Position numbers and translations under genes: made by a program
Shown here: one piece after another, positions 53,780 to 64,000 of the stretch
Position numbering within the stretch: position 1 is the stretch's first letter
Layout of the letters: each line of letters opens with the position of its first letter
Assembly: GCA_018806985.1 (NCBI GenBank)
Contig: JADANN010000457.1
Location: forward strand, 1,736,001 to 1,800,000
From: Angiostrongylus vasorum
Lineage: Eukaryota; Nematoda; Chromadorea; Rhabditida; Metastrongylidae
Reading direction: 5' to 3'
DNA: 64,000 nucleotides
The notes under the pieces: model-generated
The model's database searches: none
Seen by the model: only the letters and a program-made list of their open reading frames with translations
Told to the model about the DNA's origin: nothing

Positions 53780-53925
53780 ACTCCTTATTCGAGCTGTTCT
53801 CCACTCCAGAAGATTTGACTCAGTATGACGACGAAAACTCATCGCGAGGACGAACTGCGGAGAAGACGAAGACGTCGAGGCGTCAGTTGAATAAGAAATT
53901 ATAGCAATTCTGATTAGCTTAATAA
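53780..53925 (+). repeat. ribozyme-bearing repeat (family 4), eroded
   Basis: GATACTCCTTATTCGAGC, CTCCACTCCAGAAGATTTGA and CTCAGTATGACGACG align with the arm at 46.2 kb. The motif GAAGACGAAGACGTCGAGGC and AATAAGAAATTATAGC follow. Confidence 0.5.
53851..53889 (+). ncRNA. degenerate hammerhead-like motif
   Basis: Helix I AACT/AGTT is kept by different bases from the consensus, and helix II GACG/CGTC is intact. The core reads GCGGAGA and GAGG instead of CTGANGA and GAAA, so it should be inactive. Confidence 0.4.
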
Positions 53926-54354
53926 CCCAAAAAAGTTACTGATTATTCGTGTTGAGATTAAATGAAAGTGGGTTTTAGAGACATTTCCAGTCTTTCAGCT
54001 TGAGTTCAAAGGAATCTATGCAGGGCGTGAGTAGTTTGTTGCAGAAGTTGACTATGTTCCTTTAAAAGATCATCTTTGCTACTTTTGTGCTTTTTAAAAT
54101 GAATAAAATATAGTGGGAGAGTGGAGTAGACAAGGGACAGTGATAAGAGACCGCGTCTTATACAACAGCTTTTACAATCGATTCGTTGAAAATTGTAGTA
54201 GACGGCAAAATGATGAGGACTTCCATTAACTACTGGAGTTGAAATCCCTTCTTCAGAATTCTACGAATTCCTGAAAACATTAACGTCAAAAGCTTGATGC
54301 TAAAGTTAAAAGAGCGTTTTCAGAAAATATTGCAAAGGTAAACTCAGCATTCAA
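53926..54354. other. unassigned spacer
   Basis: Nothing recognisable seen. Confidence 0.45.
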
Positions 54355-54585
54355 CAGTCGCTCAAGAAAGCGTCATCCATTCGGCTTCATTAAGCATCGG
54401 ATAGATGAATGGATGCATTTTAGGCTCATAGAATGACTCAAGAAGACCACCGCCAGTGTTTTTATCCTGCTAGAAAAGTCTGAGAAAACCCGCTGATCCT
54501 GAAGAGATTACGGGTATGGTTCGAACGGGTGCGGTGTTAAACTAACGACAATGTGTGTACAAGGCATCTATATCCACTGCATACT
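54355..54585 (-). mobile_element. SINE1 copy, strongly eroded
   Basis: ATCCATTCGGCTTCATTAAG, GATGAATGGATGCATTTTAG, CTAGAAAAGTCTGAG and GTGTGTACAAGGC keep SINE1 order, with many changes and gaps. Confidence 0.55.
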
Positions 54586-57500
54586 ATACTCTGCAAAAAT
54601 GTAGTAAAGAAAAACAAAAATGTGCTGGAGAAATCTCTGAACTAATCCATTGCATTTGATTAACTAGGTCATACTGACTATTAAAAAGACTAGAATCGAC
54701 AGAGGAAGAACATGTTTGGAAAAAGAGAAAGTTGGAAGAATCTTCACAAAGAAGATTGAACTTAGCCGGTTGTCATAGAAATCTGCTGGAAAGTTCCTGT
54801 TTTAAATGCTGAGCAGTCTTTGATTAAGCAATTTGATTCACAAGTTCTATGTTCGAGTATTTTGCTATCCAGTATGCCAATATTCATATCTAAATTCTTG
54901 GTACAGATTCCACCATTTCATTAGTAGGGCAGTTGATACTACTCTATTAATAGATAAAATTTATATTGCTACTAACCGTAGTGGTTGTTCCCCTCAAGCA
55001 GGTAGTGTTCGTGGTTGACGAAGAGGTTGTTCATCAACAGATTAATTAACCTCTGTTTTCGGATTTTCCAGGAGAAACCTAATTGCAAAGTAGAAGATAT
55101 CGTTGCCATCCAAGACGGTCGGTGATAAACCGAAGTGACGAGTTATAAGCACCCTCGTAGGGGTTTACTGGAACAAGAAAAAAAATTGCCAAGCAAGCGC
55201 AATACCCTTTCCATAAAATTGTATTGAAGACTAGGCGATTATTGATGAAGACGGATTATCAAACTATTCAGATAAGCATCTTCAGCCGTGCTTTTATTAA
55301 TCACGTGGGATGACGGGAGATGATAACATCACAGGTATGCCTACTTATCGGCATCAGAAGAAGAATGCCGAAATCCAACAAACTCTTTTCACTTGCGTAG
55401 TTGGATACTTGAATGGGCCGTCCTCACGAGTACTGTGGACCTCAGCACATTTTTTCACTTGTTTTTGCCTCGAGTTGTCGTTCACGGTGGTGGTTTGATT
55501 CGAGCATGGTGGCGCGTGCGAGTCTGATACTGTGATCTGTAAAACAACTGCAGATGTGAGCACAGCTGATTGAGCCTACTCATGAACACTTCCATCAAAC
55601 GAACGTGTAGGTGGTCGTCCCTAGAGAACAGCTTCATCCTCGTGGGATCTACTCTAAAGTTCTTTTCTTTCATCTATCGTCTGTTCTTATTACATGACCG
55701 GCCCATATATATTTGGCTATCGATGTATGTTCGCCTGGGTCTTGAAGCTGAAATAAGTTTTTAAGATAAGAGCTTCACATTACGACTAAATTTTGTGTGT
55801 TTCGACTATACTTAAGAAGACATCGTTCAAGTGCTCTATGAGTAATGAGCACTATTTGTGACCCTGCTTGAAGTACTAGCCCACGTCTCTGCTGCGGAAG
55901 AGAACGTTGGGAAGACGATTAAACCTATTCGTTATGTACTGGACAGGGAGCTATCATGAAAATCAACGGAAGTTACAGTGCACGCAAATTTGTCAAATAT
56001 CGTTCCGTTTACGATGCACCTAAGGCTGTAACATGCAAGAGGTGAACCTGCTTGGATCGCTTCACACCGTCTTAAGTTCTTACAGCCGTGATCATGACAT
56101 AATTGCCTAACTGGTATCACTCATTTCCAGCTTATCGGGAATTTATTCCCACTCATTGTGATTCCAAAGAGCATTTTGGGGGTGAGTGACTAAGAAATAC
56201 CTGTTGAATGTGGTCCACCTAAGGATGGTCGTCTGGTCTTCCACAGGAGTCAGAATCCTTCCATCCCAGAATAACTTTGCAGGGGGTATGAAATTTAGTA
56301 GACTATGTATGGCTACGCTTAATCGTCTTCGCCGTCAGTGCCACGAGACATGTTATATTTGAAACAACACGACAACTTCCTTGTTCTTGAAAAGAAACTT
56401 AACTAACGAATGACCTAAAAAACAGGCCTGTAGCTAACTAAGAACGTGAGACACTTTTTAATTGATTTATAGATCATTTAAGAAAGTATTTGCAGTGTCA
56501 GTTTTGCAGCCCAACTAGATCCCAAATACTTAGCCGAATTTCACATGAAAATAATTGTTTTCTCTGGCAACAGAAGAGGAATTGCACTACCACCTACTAT
56601 TTTGGAGCCTCAGCGATTACTCGAAAAACCAATAACGACGACTAAGTTGTTCTTCAAATTTGTAGTTGCAGAACTACAATGCAAGAGGTGGCTGAGCCTA
56701 GAGCGACCACAGAATCATCGTTTTTAGATTTAGAGATGAGAGTGATATACCCTAAGCGGAAATCTTCATCAAAAAGAGGAACAATACTTTGGAGGTTCAA
56801 GAATGGAGTGATGCTGAACGGTCAGCTATGGGCGATATTCTTCCAATGAATGGAATGAATCTACTCTGCTTACAGTCTTTCTACTCTTTATAGCAATTTA
56901 CATTTTTATCTTCTTTGGATGGAAACTTGCGTCAGACGAAAATCAACAACGAATCGTATGGCAGGACATAAGGAGGAAATAAAACATATTCGTTTATTAC
57001 TAAACGGCATCCGGATATTCCATGGAATGCGAGAATGAACTACGACGACTTACGTGAAAAAATTCCTTTTATATCGAATGTACTGATTCTTCCACGAAAA
57101 GCCTAGATGAAATTCCGTTCACTGCGAAATGATGCGACATGGATGAGGTTTATGATAACTAGCACCACACGAGACATGAAGTTGGAGGAGAATCATCGGC
57201 GATGTAGAACAAAAGAACTTCTGCATGCAACAAAATAGAATAAGTGACTGAAAACATATATACACAAGGTTAAAAGATAACATGTTCTGCTAAGAGCTTT
57301 ATTTAGTACATTCGCACCGCACTGGTTTTTTGATAACTGCTGATAATTTCTCCATCACCAGATGTAGCATAATCAGAACTTTCGCAGAGTATAGGACAAA
57401 ACTGCGCTTAAAACACAGGTTATTTTCGCGGATTATTATTCCAGGCTTAAAAGCTCTCAGGATAAATTCTTCAGAGGTTTTATTTACTTGAGTACAGCAA

Positions 57501-57834
57501 TCTTCAACACAAGTTGCTTATTGGGGAGTTGTCCAATTGCTTTCGTATTTCAGAAATAAGACCCAAGAATGGAAAGAGAAAAACTACGTTCCATGACGTA
57601 AGAAAACAACTGTACCTCTTGGTAGCTAAGTATGGTAATATTAGAGAAGCTGTATTGAGCAGGCGATCCATAAATTCTATTTGCTTCTATTTCAGTTAAT
57701 GAACTAATGTAGGCCAACTTATGTCAGCCCAAACTGGAAAGCAGCCATTGTGTTCAGTGCGTATGAAGAATCATCCAGAACTCATGTGGTCACAAATTTA
57801 TTAAGAAAAACTCTTTAAAGCTAAAAGCTTGAAG
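54586..57834. other. about 3.2 kb of unassigned sequence
   Basis: No gene or repeat is supported. Short frames (54833-55018, 55310-55498, 55570-55764, 56545-56727) show no family resemblance. At 57553-57597 a small stretch lies between an acceptor-like TATTTCAG and a donor-like GTAAGA, but 45 bases alone prove nothing. Confidence 0.35.
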
Positions 57835-58103
57835 AGCTCTCAGCGTCGATCAATCCTTGAGGGATGCGTCGTGCATTCGACTTCACTGAGCATCGTTTGG
57901 AGGTGATTGAATGCATATCTTGCCTTTACAATGACTCGCAGTGGCCTACCGATGATCGAGCCAGGCCGCTATGCTCCCAGACAAGTCTGGTACCAATTTG
58001 CCGGTCCCGTAGAGATGGAAGGCTTGGTGGGACATGGGCGCGGGATCGATTCCGCGCGTGTGTTGCGGAGCGCCTCCGCCCACTGCGCAACACGTACCGC
58101 ATA
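57835..58103 (-). mobile_element. SINE1 copy, well preserved
   Basis: Minus-oriented; GAGCTCTCAGCGTCGATCAA tail side, GGAGGTGATTGAATGCATAT, CCAGACAAGTCTGGTACCAA, and head with GCGGGATCGATTCCGCG (B-box) and GTTGCGCAGTGG (A-box). Confidence 0.85.
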
Positions 58104-58299
58104 AAAAGAAAAACAATTAAGTCAAAAAAAATTGTCCAAGTCGTTAATCATGTGTATTAAATATTAGTCAGTGCAAAGAAAAATGGTGGGTTTTGCAATC
58201 GTTTGCTACTTGAAAGATAACGAAAAGTAAAAAACTCGATAAAAGGGTGTTGGTGAGAATGAGCTAGGAGATTATTCATAAATTCTTCCACCCAAAAGA

Positions 58300-58860
58300 A
58301 ATGGTACGATACTGTAAAATGCAATGGAATCTTTATAACAACAGATAAAAGTCAATTCAATGGCTAGATGAGGACGGATCTTTTGAACCAAGACCCGAAT
58401 TTGCCCAAAGTAAGGAAATAACAAGTGTTCAAGTGGTTTACAAATGGAGTGAGCTACCACAACTTCCACAACTCTGGCAAAATGATCAAAACAGAAAATA
58501 ACTGTTAAAAAAACCGATGAAACCGTCGAAAAAATAGGCCCTTTGTGACCAACACTGTTGAGTAGAAAAATTCCGATTCTCTTGGACTACATGTCGCACA
58601 ACTAGGTGCTGCAGAAGTTCAAGGAACTGAGCTATGGAACTCTGGCTAGGCCACCGTACTAATCGGACTTCTGGGCTGCCGACTACGACTTTTTTCTCAT
58701 ACCACGACAACCATTTGCCGAGAAAACTTTCAGTAATCACGTCGGTACTAAAAAAGCCTTTAGGGAGCTCGCATTTCCAGAATTCTACCACTTTATGCGA
58801 ACTGAGGGAATAAACTTTCGTCCTGTTAGAATGAAGCCTTCTTCATGGATTTAGTAATAT
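58300..58860 (+). pseudogene. mariner transposase C-terminal two-thirds, broken
   Basis: Plus-strand fragments follow mariner order: NLYNNR (just after the first catalytic Asp region), SIQWLDEDGSFEPRPEF, a WF..GVSYHNFHNSGKMIKTE segment, LSRKIPILLDYMSHN, where HDNARPH is expected, then FKELSYGTLARPPY, SDFWAADYDFF, FAEKTFSNHVGTKKAFREL, AFPEFYHFMRTEGINF and a stop near 58858. Internal stops and frameshifts occur, and the second and third catalytic acidic residues are doubtful. The minus-strand 101-codon frame over it is a shadow. Confidence 0.85.
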
Positions 58861-59159
58861 ACGGTGTAAATTTGCATAAAATAGAGGTGACTAATTTTTT
58901 GGTGAAAGTGGAGCAAGTAGAGTGTGATTAAATAGAGGTTACATATGTTAAACTTCATAGAAGCAAGTGTTCAATAAAGACGTTACATTATGCAGGCACT
59001 GATTCCTCAACTAGATGAGTCTCAAGCCGATTAGTCGCCGAGGTTACATAGAGCCTCTTAAGCGACTAAGATGCAGAATGTAAAACAAAAGCGACATACA
59101 CTTTATCAAACTGACTTTCACTTAAGCTCGGCGTGATCAAACATACATTAACTCGGATA
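58861..59159. other. unassigned spacer
   Basis: No terminal repeat of the mariner copy could be identified here. Confidence 0.4.
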
Positions 59160-59216
59160 TTCTCACATATTTCCTCAGATTTCTCACCCGATACGAGGTT
59201 GGTACAAAAACTTGTT

Positions 59217-59253
59217 CTGCTAACTTTTGCCGTCTTTGACTTCCTCAGAGTCA
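59217..59253 (-). ncRNA. hammerhead-like motif, left arm, decayed
   Basis: On the minus strand: TGACT, CTGAGGA (valid CTGANGA), AGTC-AAA-GAC-like helix II, then GGCAAAAGTTAGC where GAAACGTTAGC is expected. Core box two and helix III are damaged. Confidence 0.45.
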
Positions 59254-59348
59254 ATGATTCGAGTCGATTATGCGAGATTCCACTCGATGCAACTACAGAA
59301 AGCCGCTTTTGCAAAGACGAAGGGCTATGGACAATCGACTCGGACGAT

Positions 59349-59386
59349 CGGCTCTGAAGAAGACGAAGGAGCTGAAACGTTAGCCG
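59349..59386 (+). ncRNA. best-preserved hammerhead-like motif
   Basis: CGGCT (59349-59353), CTGAAGA (59354-59360), a 13-base helix II region starting AG and ending CT, GAAA (59374-59377), CGTT, then AGCCG (59382-59386). Helix I is perfect, both core boxes satisfy the consensus, and the ACGT/T cleavage region is intact. Helix II is the weak part. Cleavage would fall after the second T of CGTT. Confidence 0.65.
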
Positions 59387-59420
59387 AATAAAAAATTGTA
59401 TGACAACCTCGTGTAAGCTA

Positions 59421-59929
59421 AACAATGCAAAAACATTACATTGAGCGGCTAATCATTGTCCTAAAACGCATAACAATTCAAAGGATGAGATCTCGTCTCT
59501 GGTGAGTCGAATTCAACAGAAGATCGGAGCCACAAAAACCGAGACAATTCATTCCAGTAGAAGCAAGAAAAAAAATTCATCGATGGACAGTCGTTGCTCG
59601 TTGGAAACATCGCATGACGTTCATTGACGTCTACGTACTAGTAGGACCGCAGGTGATTACAAGTAATAGACATGTCCGAATCATAGGAATTTTTTCCTCT
59701 TTTCTATAAATTGCTACTATCAGTTTTTAAGACTCATTTTTTTCTGCAGCTGAAGTTCTCAGAGGTGTAATGGTCCATGTTTGATGAGAGCCTTTGATGA
59801 CATAAAGGTAAAGCGTGTAATACACAGGCTTTTTTCTTCATAAAAAACATGTTTCAAACGAACAAATGCCAAGAGTTATTTCGAAAGATATCAACGCTAG
59901 CGACAATAGACTTTTTATTTTTTACTTTA
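59421..59929. other. unassigned spacer
   Basis: Nothing recognisable seen. Confidence 0.45.
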
Positions 59930-60295
59930 TACGACCTGCCTTCACGTCTACTGTGCAAATCCCAGCACTTCCCACATTCGATTCGTATTCTCGCATCCAT
60001 CATCCATTAAGGTCTTCCAACTTTTACGTGTGGCTTCGGTTACTCCTTGAGGATTTTTATTTCATTTTCAGTGTCGTAGAATGATGTCCGAGCAGTTTTC
60101 CCTGGAGTCCTGAAATAGCCCGGCTGGAGCGTTCCCAATTGGATTGCAGAGTGATTTTTATCCGAGCAAGTCCGGTATCAATCTCCTGACCCCTAAGAGA
60201 TAAGAAGCTTCGTGGACCCAGAACGGGATAGAACCAGCACCGCACGCGTGGTGGTCGGCATCACTACCACTTTGCTATCCGCTCCTTCGTAGACT
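59930..60295 (-). mobile_element. SINE3a copy, full length
   Basis: On the minus strand the head reads GAGCGGATAGCAAAGTGGTA (A-box) and GCTGGTTCTATCCCG (B-box). The body has the SINE1-like GGGGTCAGGAGATTGATACC and GGACTTGCTCGG, GAACGCTCCAGCC, CATTCTACGACACTG, and the end is GTGCTGGGATTTGCACAGTA. It corresponds to the copy at 13426-13800. Confidence 0.85.
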
Positions 60296-60894
60296 AGACT
60301 TCATGACAACAGTGCACACCAGCGGACAACTCTTAACGACACTTGATTATGTGCCCTGAAGAATCTCTCTTCCAAATTCAAGAAAATAGGACTCAACAGC
60401 AATGATTCCACTGAAGAATGGACGTCGAAAGCATAATAGTTGTCAACTTTAAGTTCCTTGAAATAAAGCCATGTACCAGCACATTTCGTCTAAGGAAGTC
60501 GCGATAATACCCGATATCCTGAGTAGTAAAGTTAGGTACATTTTTTAGTACAACACCCAGTTAGCGAATATATCAAGTTTTACAAAGTCTCGCCGATGTG
60601 CACCAGAACTCATTAACAGAGAGAATGTCCATTTAACAGACTGAGGCTGAACAGAGGTGAGTCAGACCCGTTGTACTTCTTGATGAAAGCGTAGCGAAAT
60701 TCTCTTTAACACATGACCTTCAATTTCAAGCACGACTCGATCACTATAACATGATCGAAGAGTTGAGAACTTCACAGACTAGTAAAAGAGGCTTTGATTT
60801 ATTGCTTTAATCGCATGCTTATTTTGCATAGAATGTTCCACCAACTTTGTACATATTTAGAATTAGAATTCTTCAAAAGAATTAAGGGCAAAGT
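60296..60894. other. unassigned spacer
   Basis: No supported feature. A short stretch at 60411-60430 (CTGAAGAATGGACGTCGAAA) recalls a hammerhead core but lacks helix I and the flanking repeat. Confidence 0.4.
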
Positions 60895-61215
60895 GCTCAG
60901 AATTTTTTGTGTTCGATTTGTTTTCTCGCATCCAGCATTTATGCAGTTATTCCGGAATGGGTTCGGCTGCTGTGGAGATCTTCCCGTCTTCTTTATGGAT
61001 GTCGTTGTATGCCTGCCAAGTCGGTTCTCACTGAAATCCTGTAGTAGCTGTGATAAGGCGTTCCAAACTCTTCACCACAAATAGTCGCTGCATTTGTGCT
61101 TCGGAGGTCACTAATGTCAGATAAGTCTGGCCGACCTTGTACGGAGAGTGGCTTTTGGGGGACAAGCCGGGTCTCGAACTTATTGAACGGCCTCTCTATC
61201 AATGAGTCATCGACT
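60895..61215 (-). mobile_element. SINE3a copy, eroded
   Basis: Minus-oriented; head with GATGACTCATTGATAGAGAG and a B-box like AAGTTCGAGACCC, GGCCAGACTTATCTGACA (the SINE1-like insert), GGAACGCCTTATCACAGCTA, GAGAACCGACTTGGCAGGC and a body ending near 60900. Confidence 0.75.
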
Positions 61216-61309
61216 TCGCAAACAAACAAGAAACTACATTCTCGTAGCTAAGCAAAAGTTCCTTTTTTGAAATTTCCTCCGAAAATGCGACAGGTGGAAA
61301 CATACGAAA

Positions 61310-61590
61310 CATTGTGATTTCAATTACAGCCTCAGCTTAACAGTGTCCAGTGCCGATTTTGCTCCCCAGATCAATCCCGCTGACGAGTTATTGGGGGCTG
61401 GCCCATTAGGGTAAAAAAGACCGGCTGAGAGAAAGGGAGAACGAGAGCCTTCGCTGTGCCATACGCGAGCTTCCGGAAAGCGTGAACGCTGTTCCATCTG
61501 ACCCATCTGACCGGGGTCCAAGTTTTGCAAACATCTCAAAATAATACCCTACAGTGGGACAATAATGGGCAATAGGTAAGAGTTTTACAT
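61310..61590 (+). mobile_element. SINE2a copy, near full length
   Basis: CATTGTGATTTCAATTACAG, CCTCAGCTTAACAGTGTCCA, CCCGCTGACGAGTTATTG, GACCGGCTGAGAGAAAGGGA, GGGGTCCAAGTTTTGCAAAC, CAATAATGGGCAATAGGTAA. The tRNA-like head is diverged. Confidence 0.8.
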
Positions 61591-62937
61591 TGAGTTTTCG
61601 CAGACCGAAGGATCAGAAAAAGGAAAGGAAATTCTTATTCTGCAGTAATAACCTATATATTCTTCTAGTGTTTAGTTCAACTAACTAATTTCGGTGTAAT
61701 CTGAGGTATATTTATCCAAATTTGAGAACGACCATTATTTTGACACCAAATGCACTAAAGTCAATGTATGCAGAACAATATTTCTTAAACAATCAGCGAT
61801 AGAAGCGGAGACAAAAATTATTCACAATTCTATCGACAAGAGCGGAGATCACGAAGGGTCTCGAGAACTATTCCAGTGTCGAGGTGAAGCACTGAAATTA
61901 CTGCACTGCCAGCCTGCTCGATTGGTGATGAGTGATTGTGTGGTCCAGCACTTTTTGTGCTAATGGCTAAATTCTCTACTAGGGAGCCTTCTCCCTCGAA
62001 TGAGGTTTTGTTCATGCAGGAACTCATGTAGGAATTGCAGCCCACCCTCAATAAAAAGAAGAAACGAGTAGTCTTTTCCAAAAAAAGCTGCTCCCTTCAA
62101 AAGGCTGAAACTAGCAAAATGTACAGCATGCAAACGAACACAAAGGGCAGAAAATAAAGCAAGGGAATAACTAGATGAATAGAATGTAGGAAATCAAAAC
62201 ATCAAAAAGCGACTGTTATATATTTAAATCTCTTGGTAGCCACCTCAGTGGCAAATGACAATACACTTATTCGTTTATGAATAATTCCGTTTGGAGAAGA
62301 TTTGGCAAAAAGTCAATGAACATGAATGCTATCGCTGTAAAAAGTCCCTTTTCTCTGGTTTGTCACTCTTTCAACTTTGTCAGGAGAATAGTAAGTAGTC
62401 CTGGACTTTGAGCTCCAAAACAACAAGTGTTCAACCTTCAACCAGCAAGTCAATTAAGCTGAGACAGGGTTTCACATTTCCGTCCGGAAAATCTATTCCG
62501 GAAATTGCTGCCACCCTCAAGGAGAGCTAGTCACCGATATCAAATGCCAGCGGAAATCATCCGTATTTCTTCTAATCATCTAGTAGCACAAGGAAACAAG
62601 GAAACAGCAAGGGACGAGGTCCTTGTAGTAAAGATTCAGTAGGCTCCACTCACTCAAAAAATCACGAAAACCATAACATCTTTCACTTTTACTATTTCCG
62701 ACGTGAAGGTGGCCACTGGTAGGAGCTCGTCAGATGCTGCATAGAGATAAACAGCCATCATTCTCTAATTAGCACTAAAAAACACGACACTAAAAGATGG
62801 TAGGTGAATTTCCATTAGTTTCCATCATTGTAAACACGTTTTTTAGAAGGAAACAGTCATATTGTTAGAAAAAAGTAAAGAATACTAGAAGGAAAAGAAC
62901 AGATAGAAAAGTGACCAAAGCTGTAAATGAGAGTTAA
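61591..62937. other. unassigned sequence
   Basis: An 83-codon minus-strand frame at 61830-62081 is not recognised. Nothing else supported. Confidence 0.4.
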
Positions 62938-63240
62938 AACACTGTGATTTCGAATAAAGCTTCATATTAACTGCGTTCAATGATGGTTTGTGTTCCCAGA
63001 TCATTCCCGTTGACCGATGATTGCTGATAGAGATAGTAAAAAGCATAGCCGAGAGTAATGCAAAACAAGGACCTCGGTTGGTGTGGTGGGTAGCATGTAA
63101 GTCTCTGGAAAGGGGGAATCGCAAATTCGAAGCTCAACAAAGGTTCCGAGTTCTGCTTATATCTTTTCCCATATTTCTCAGCATCCTTGTGGTTGTTTTT
63201 CATATAGCACACTGCCATACAAAAAAATAGGCAGCATGAC
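62938..63240 (+). mobile_element. SINE2a copy, near full length
   Basis: CACTGTGATTTCGAATAAAG, GCGTTCAATGATGGTTTGTG, CGTTGACCGATGATTGCTGA, a GGTTGGTGTGGTGGGTAGCA head, GGGGGAATCGCAAATTCGAA (B-box), and TGTGGTTGTTTTTCATATAG, ending at ATAGGCAGCATG. Confidence 0.8.
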
Positions 63241-64000
63241 ATCGACTAGTTCATCGCTTCCAATAAACGAGTTCTTTTTTTTACTCTAATCAAGCTTGGC
63301 GAAGTACCCGTAAGAAATTCTCGCCAAAAACAAAGAAAAAGAGAAAACTAGAGAACTTCATCTTTTAACCTTGAAAGGACTCTCACAGTATCGCAGAGGT
63401 TGAAGAAAGAGATGCCAGGAAAGAAGATGACTAACACTAACACTTGGTGCAAACCAAGAGGAAGGTGCAACGCCATTTTACTTGCCAAAAATACCTTCCA
63501 CTGAACGTTCTTTATGATGCTGAAGAAGAACTGTCTCTTAGGACAGGTGGTATTAGAGAATATCTGCATCTAATGATCACCAGCTTGATTATGATTACCA
63601 TGTCCTGTAAACATCCAACGATGAAAATCGGACGTCCTTAGTTGAAAGAAAATGTGCACCGAGGCCTACACTACAATTTGGTTATGGGCTCCAGTTTCCT
63701 CATCATCATAAAGCTCTAGCAAAGCCGGGTCTACTATATGTAGACTTGCTTGGAAAAAGTTCGACAAAGATCGTATTTTTTCATAAAGCCATCGTTGACA
63801 ACAACAACGCCAAGACTGGCTCCAGGCGAACGACTGGTGGATTTCATGAAGCGACCTTGGATTGAACGGAAACAATGGGGTGAATCGGAGTGAGCCTCTT
63901 TATGTTTGTTATCATAACTAGTTCACAGTAACTGAGAATTTCAGTGTAATGAAGAGTGACTCAACGAATTCGACAGCCATAATAATTAAAGGTTTTTCTT
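63241..64000. other. unassigned sequence to window end
   Basis: Short frames at 63444-63641 (plus) and 63348-63569, 63666-63875 (minus) show no recognisable content. Confidence 0.4.

Larger units (their letters stand above)
59160..59420. repeat. ribozyme-bearing inverted repeat (family 4)
   Basis: A palindrome centred near 59300. The right arm GTTAGCCGAATAAAAAATTG with ACAACCTCGTG is mirrored by the left arm, which gives GTTAGCAGAACAAGTTTTTG and CCAACCTCGTA when reversed. Two hammerhead-like motifs face outward, about 95 bases apart. Confidence 0.65.

Noticed and set aside
58486..58791. A 101-codon minus-strand frame
   Set aside because: The plus strand of the same DNA follows the order of a mariner transposase, so this is its shadow.
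60411..60435. A tenth hammerhead motif (CTGAAGA then GACGTCGAAA)
   Set aside because: Helix I is absent, the distance between core boxes is short, and none of the family 4 flanking sequence is present. Chance is likely.
1..64000. CRISPR array, prokaryotic operon or viral genome
   Set aside because: No regularly spaced direct repeats, no ribosome-binding-site-led gene series and no viral structural genes are present. The relics are eukaryotic transposons.

Overview
The window looks like gene-poor, repeat-dense DNA from a nematode, most likely a strongylid (hookworm-like) worm. This rests on overall AT-richness, on relics of an RTE-clade LINE, of Penelope-like elements (PLE) with GIY-YIG endonuclease, and of mariner transposases whose peptides resemble those common in strongylid genomes, and on a few possible exons with TTTCAG-type acceptors and a possible 51-base intron. 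Species cannot be fixed by eye, and no cellular gene is recognised with confidence. Element boundaries were set by visual comparison and are good to about 10-20 bases.

Three families of short tRNA-derived elements dominate and are called here SINE1, SINE2 (subfamilies 2a and 2b) and SINE3. All have A-box and B-box like blocks. SINE1 (about 280 bases) occurs about 15 times, SINE2 (about 310-330 bases) more than 15 times with dense clusters at 38.4-39.3 kb and 41.3-42.8 kb, and SINE3 (about 300-370 bases) six times. Most short reading frames in the window fall on these repeats.

Autonomous elements survive only as broken copies: an RTE LINE at 6.0-8.3 kb (reverse transcriptase and C-terminal region plus a 3' tail that recurs near 2.2, 20.6, 24.8 and 50 kb), a second LINE C-terminal relic at 20.3 kb, mariner relics at 30.3-31.1 kb (minus) and 58.3-58.9 kb (plus), and PLE relics at 39.4-39.9 kb (minus, endonuclease end) and 45.4-47.4 kb (plus, reverse transcriptase plus endonuclease).

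The most interesting structure is a fourth repeat family (4.6-4.8, 29.1-29.3, 44.0-44.3, 46.0-46.7, 53.8-53.9, 59.2-59.4 kb). Each copy carries a motif matching a minimal type I hammerhead ribozyme: CTGANGA core, short helix II, GAAA, a palindromic ACGT helix III, and a helix I CGGCT/AGCCG. At three loci two copies lie as inverted arms, and the 46-kb copy sits inside a PLE coding region flanked by a 12-base direct repeat. This suggests a PLE-associated, ribozyme-bearing non-autonomous element.

The remaining sequence holds microsatellites and a few open frames with weak coding or splice evidence, the best being at 23.7-24.0, 27.0-27.2 (minus), 28.0-28.3 and 47.9-48.5 kb (minus). All are low-confidence.
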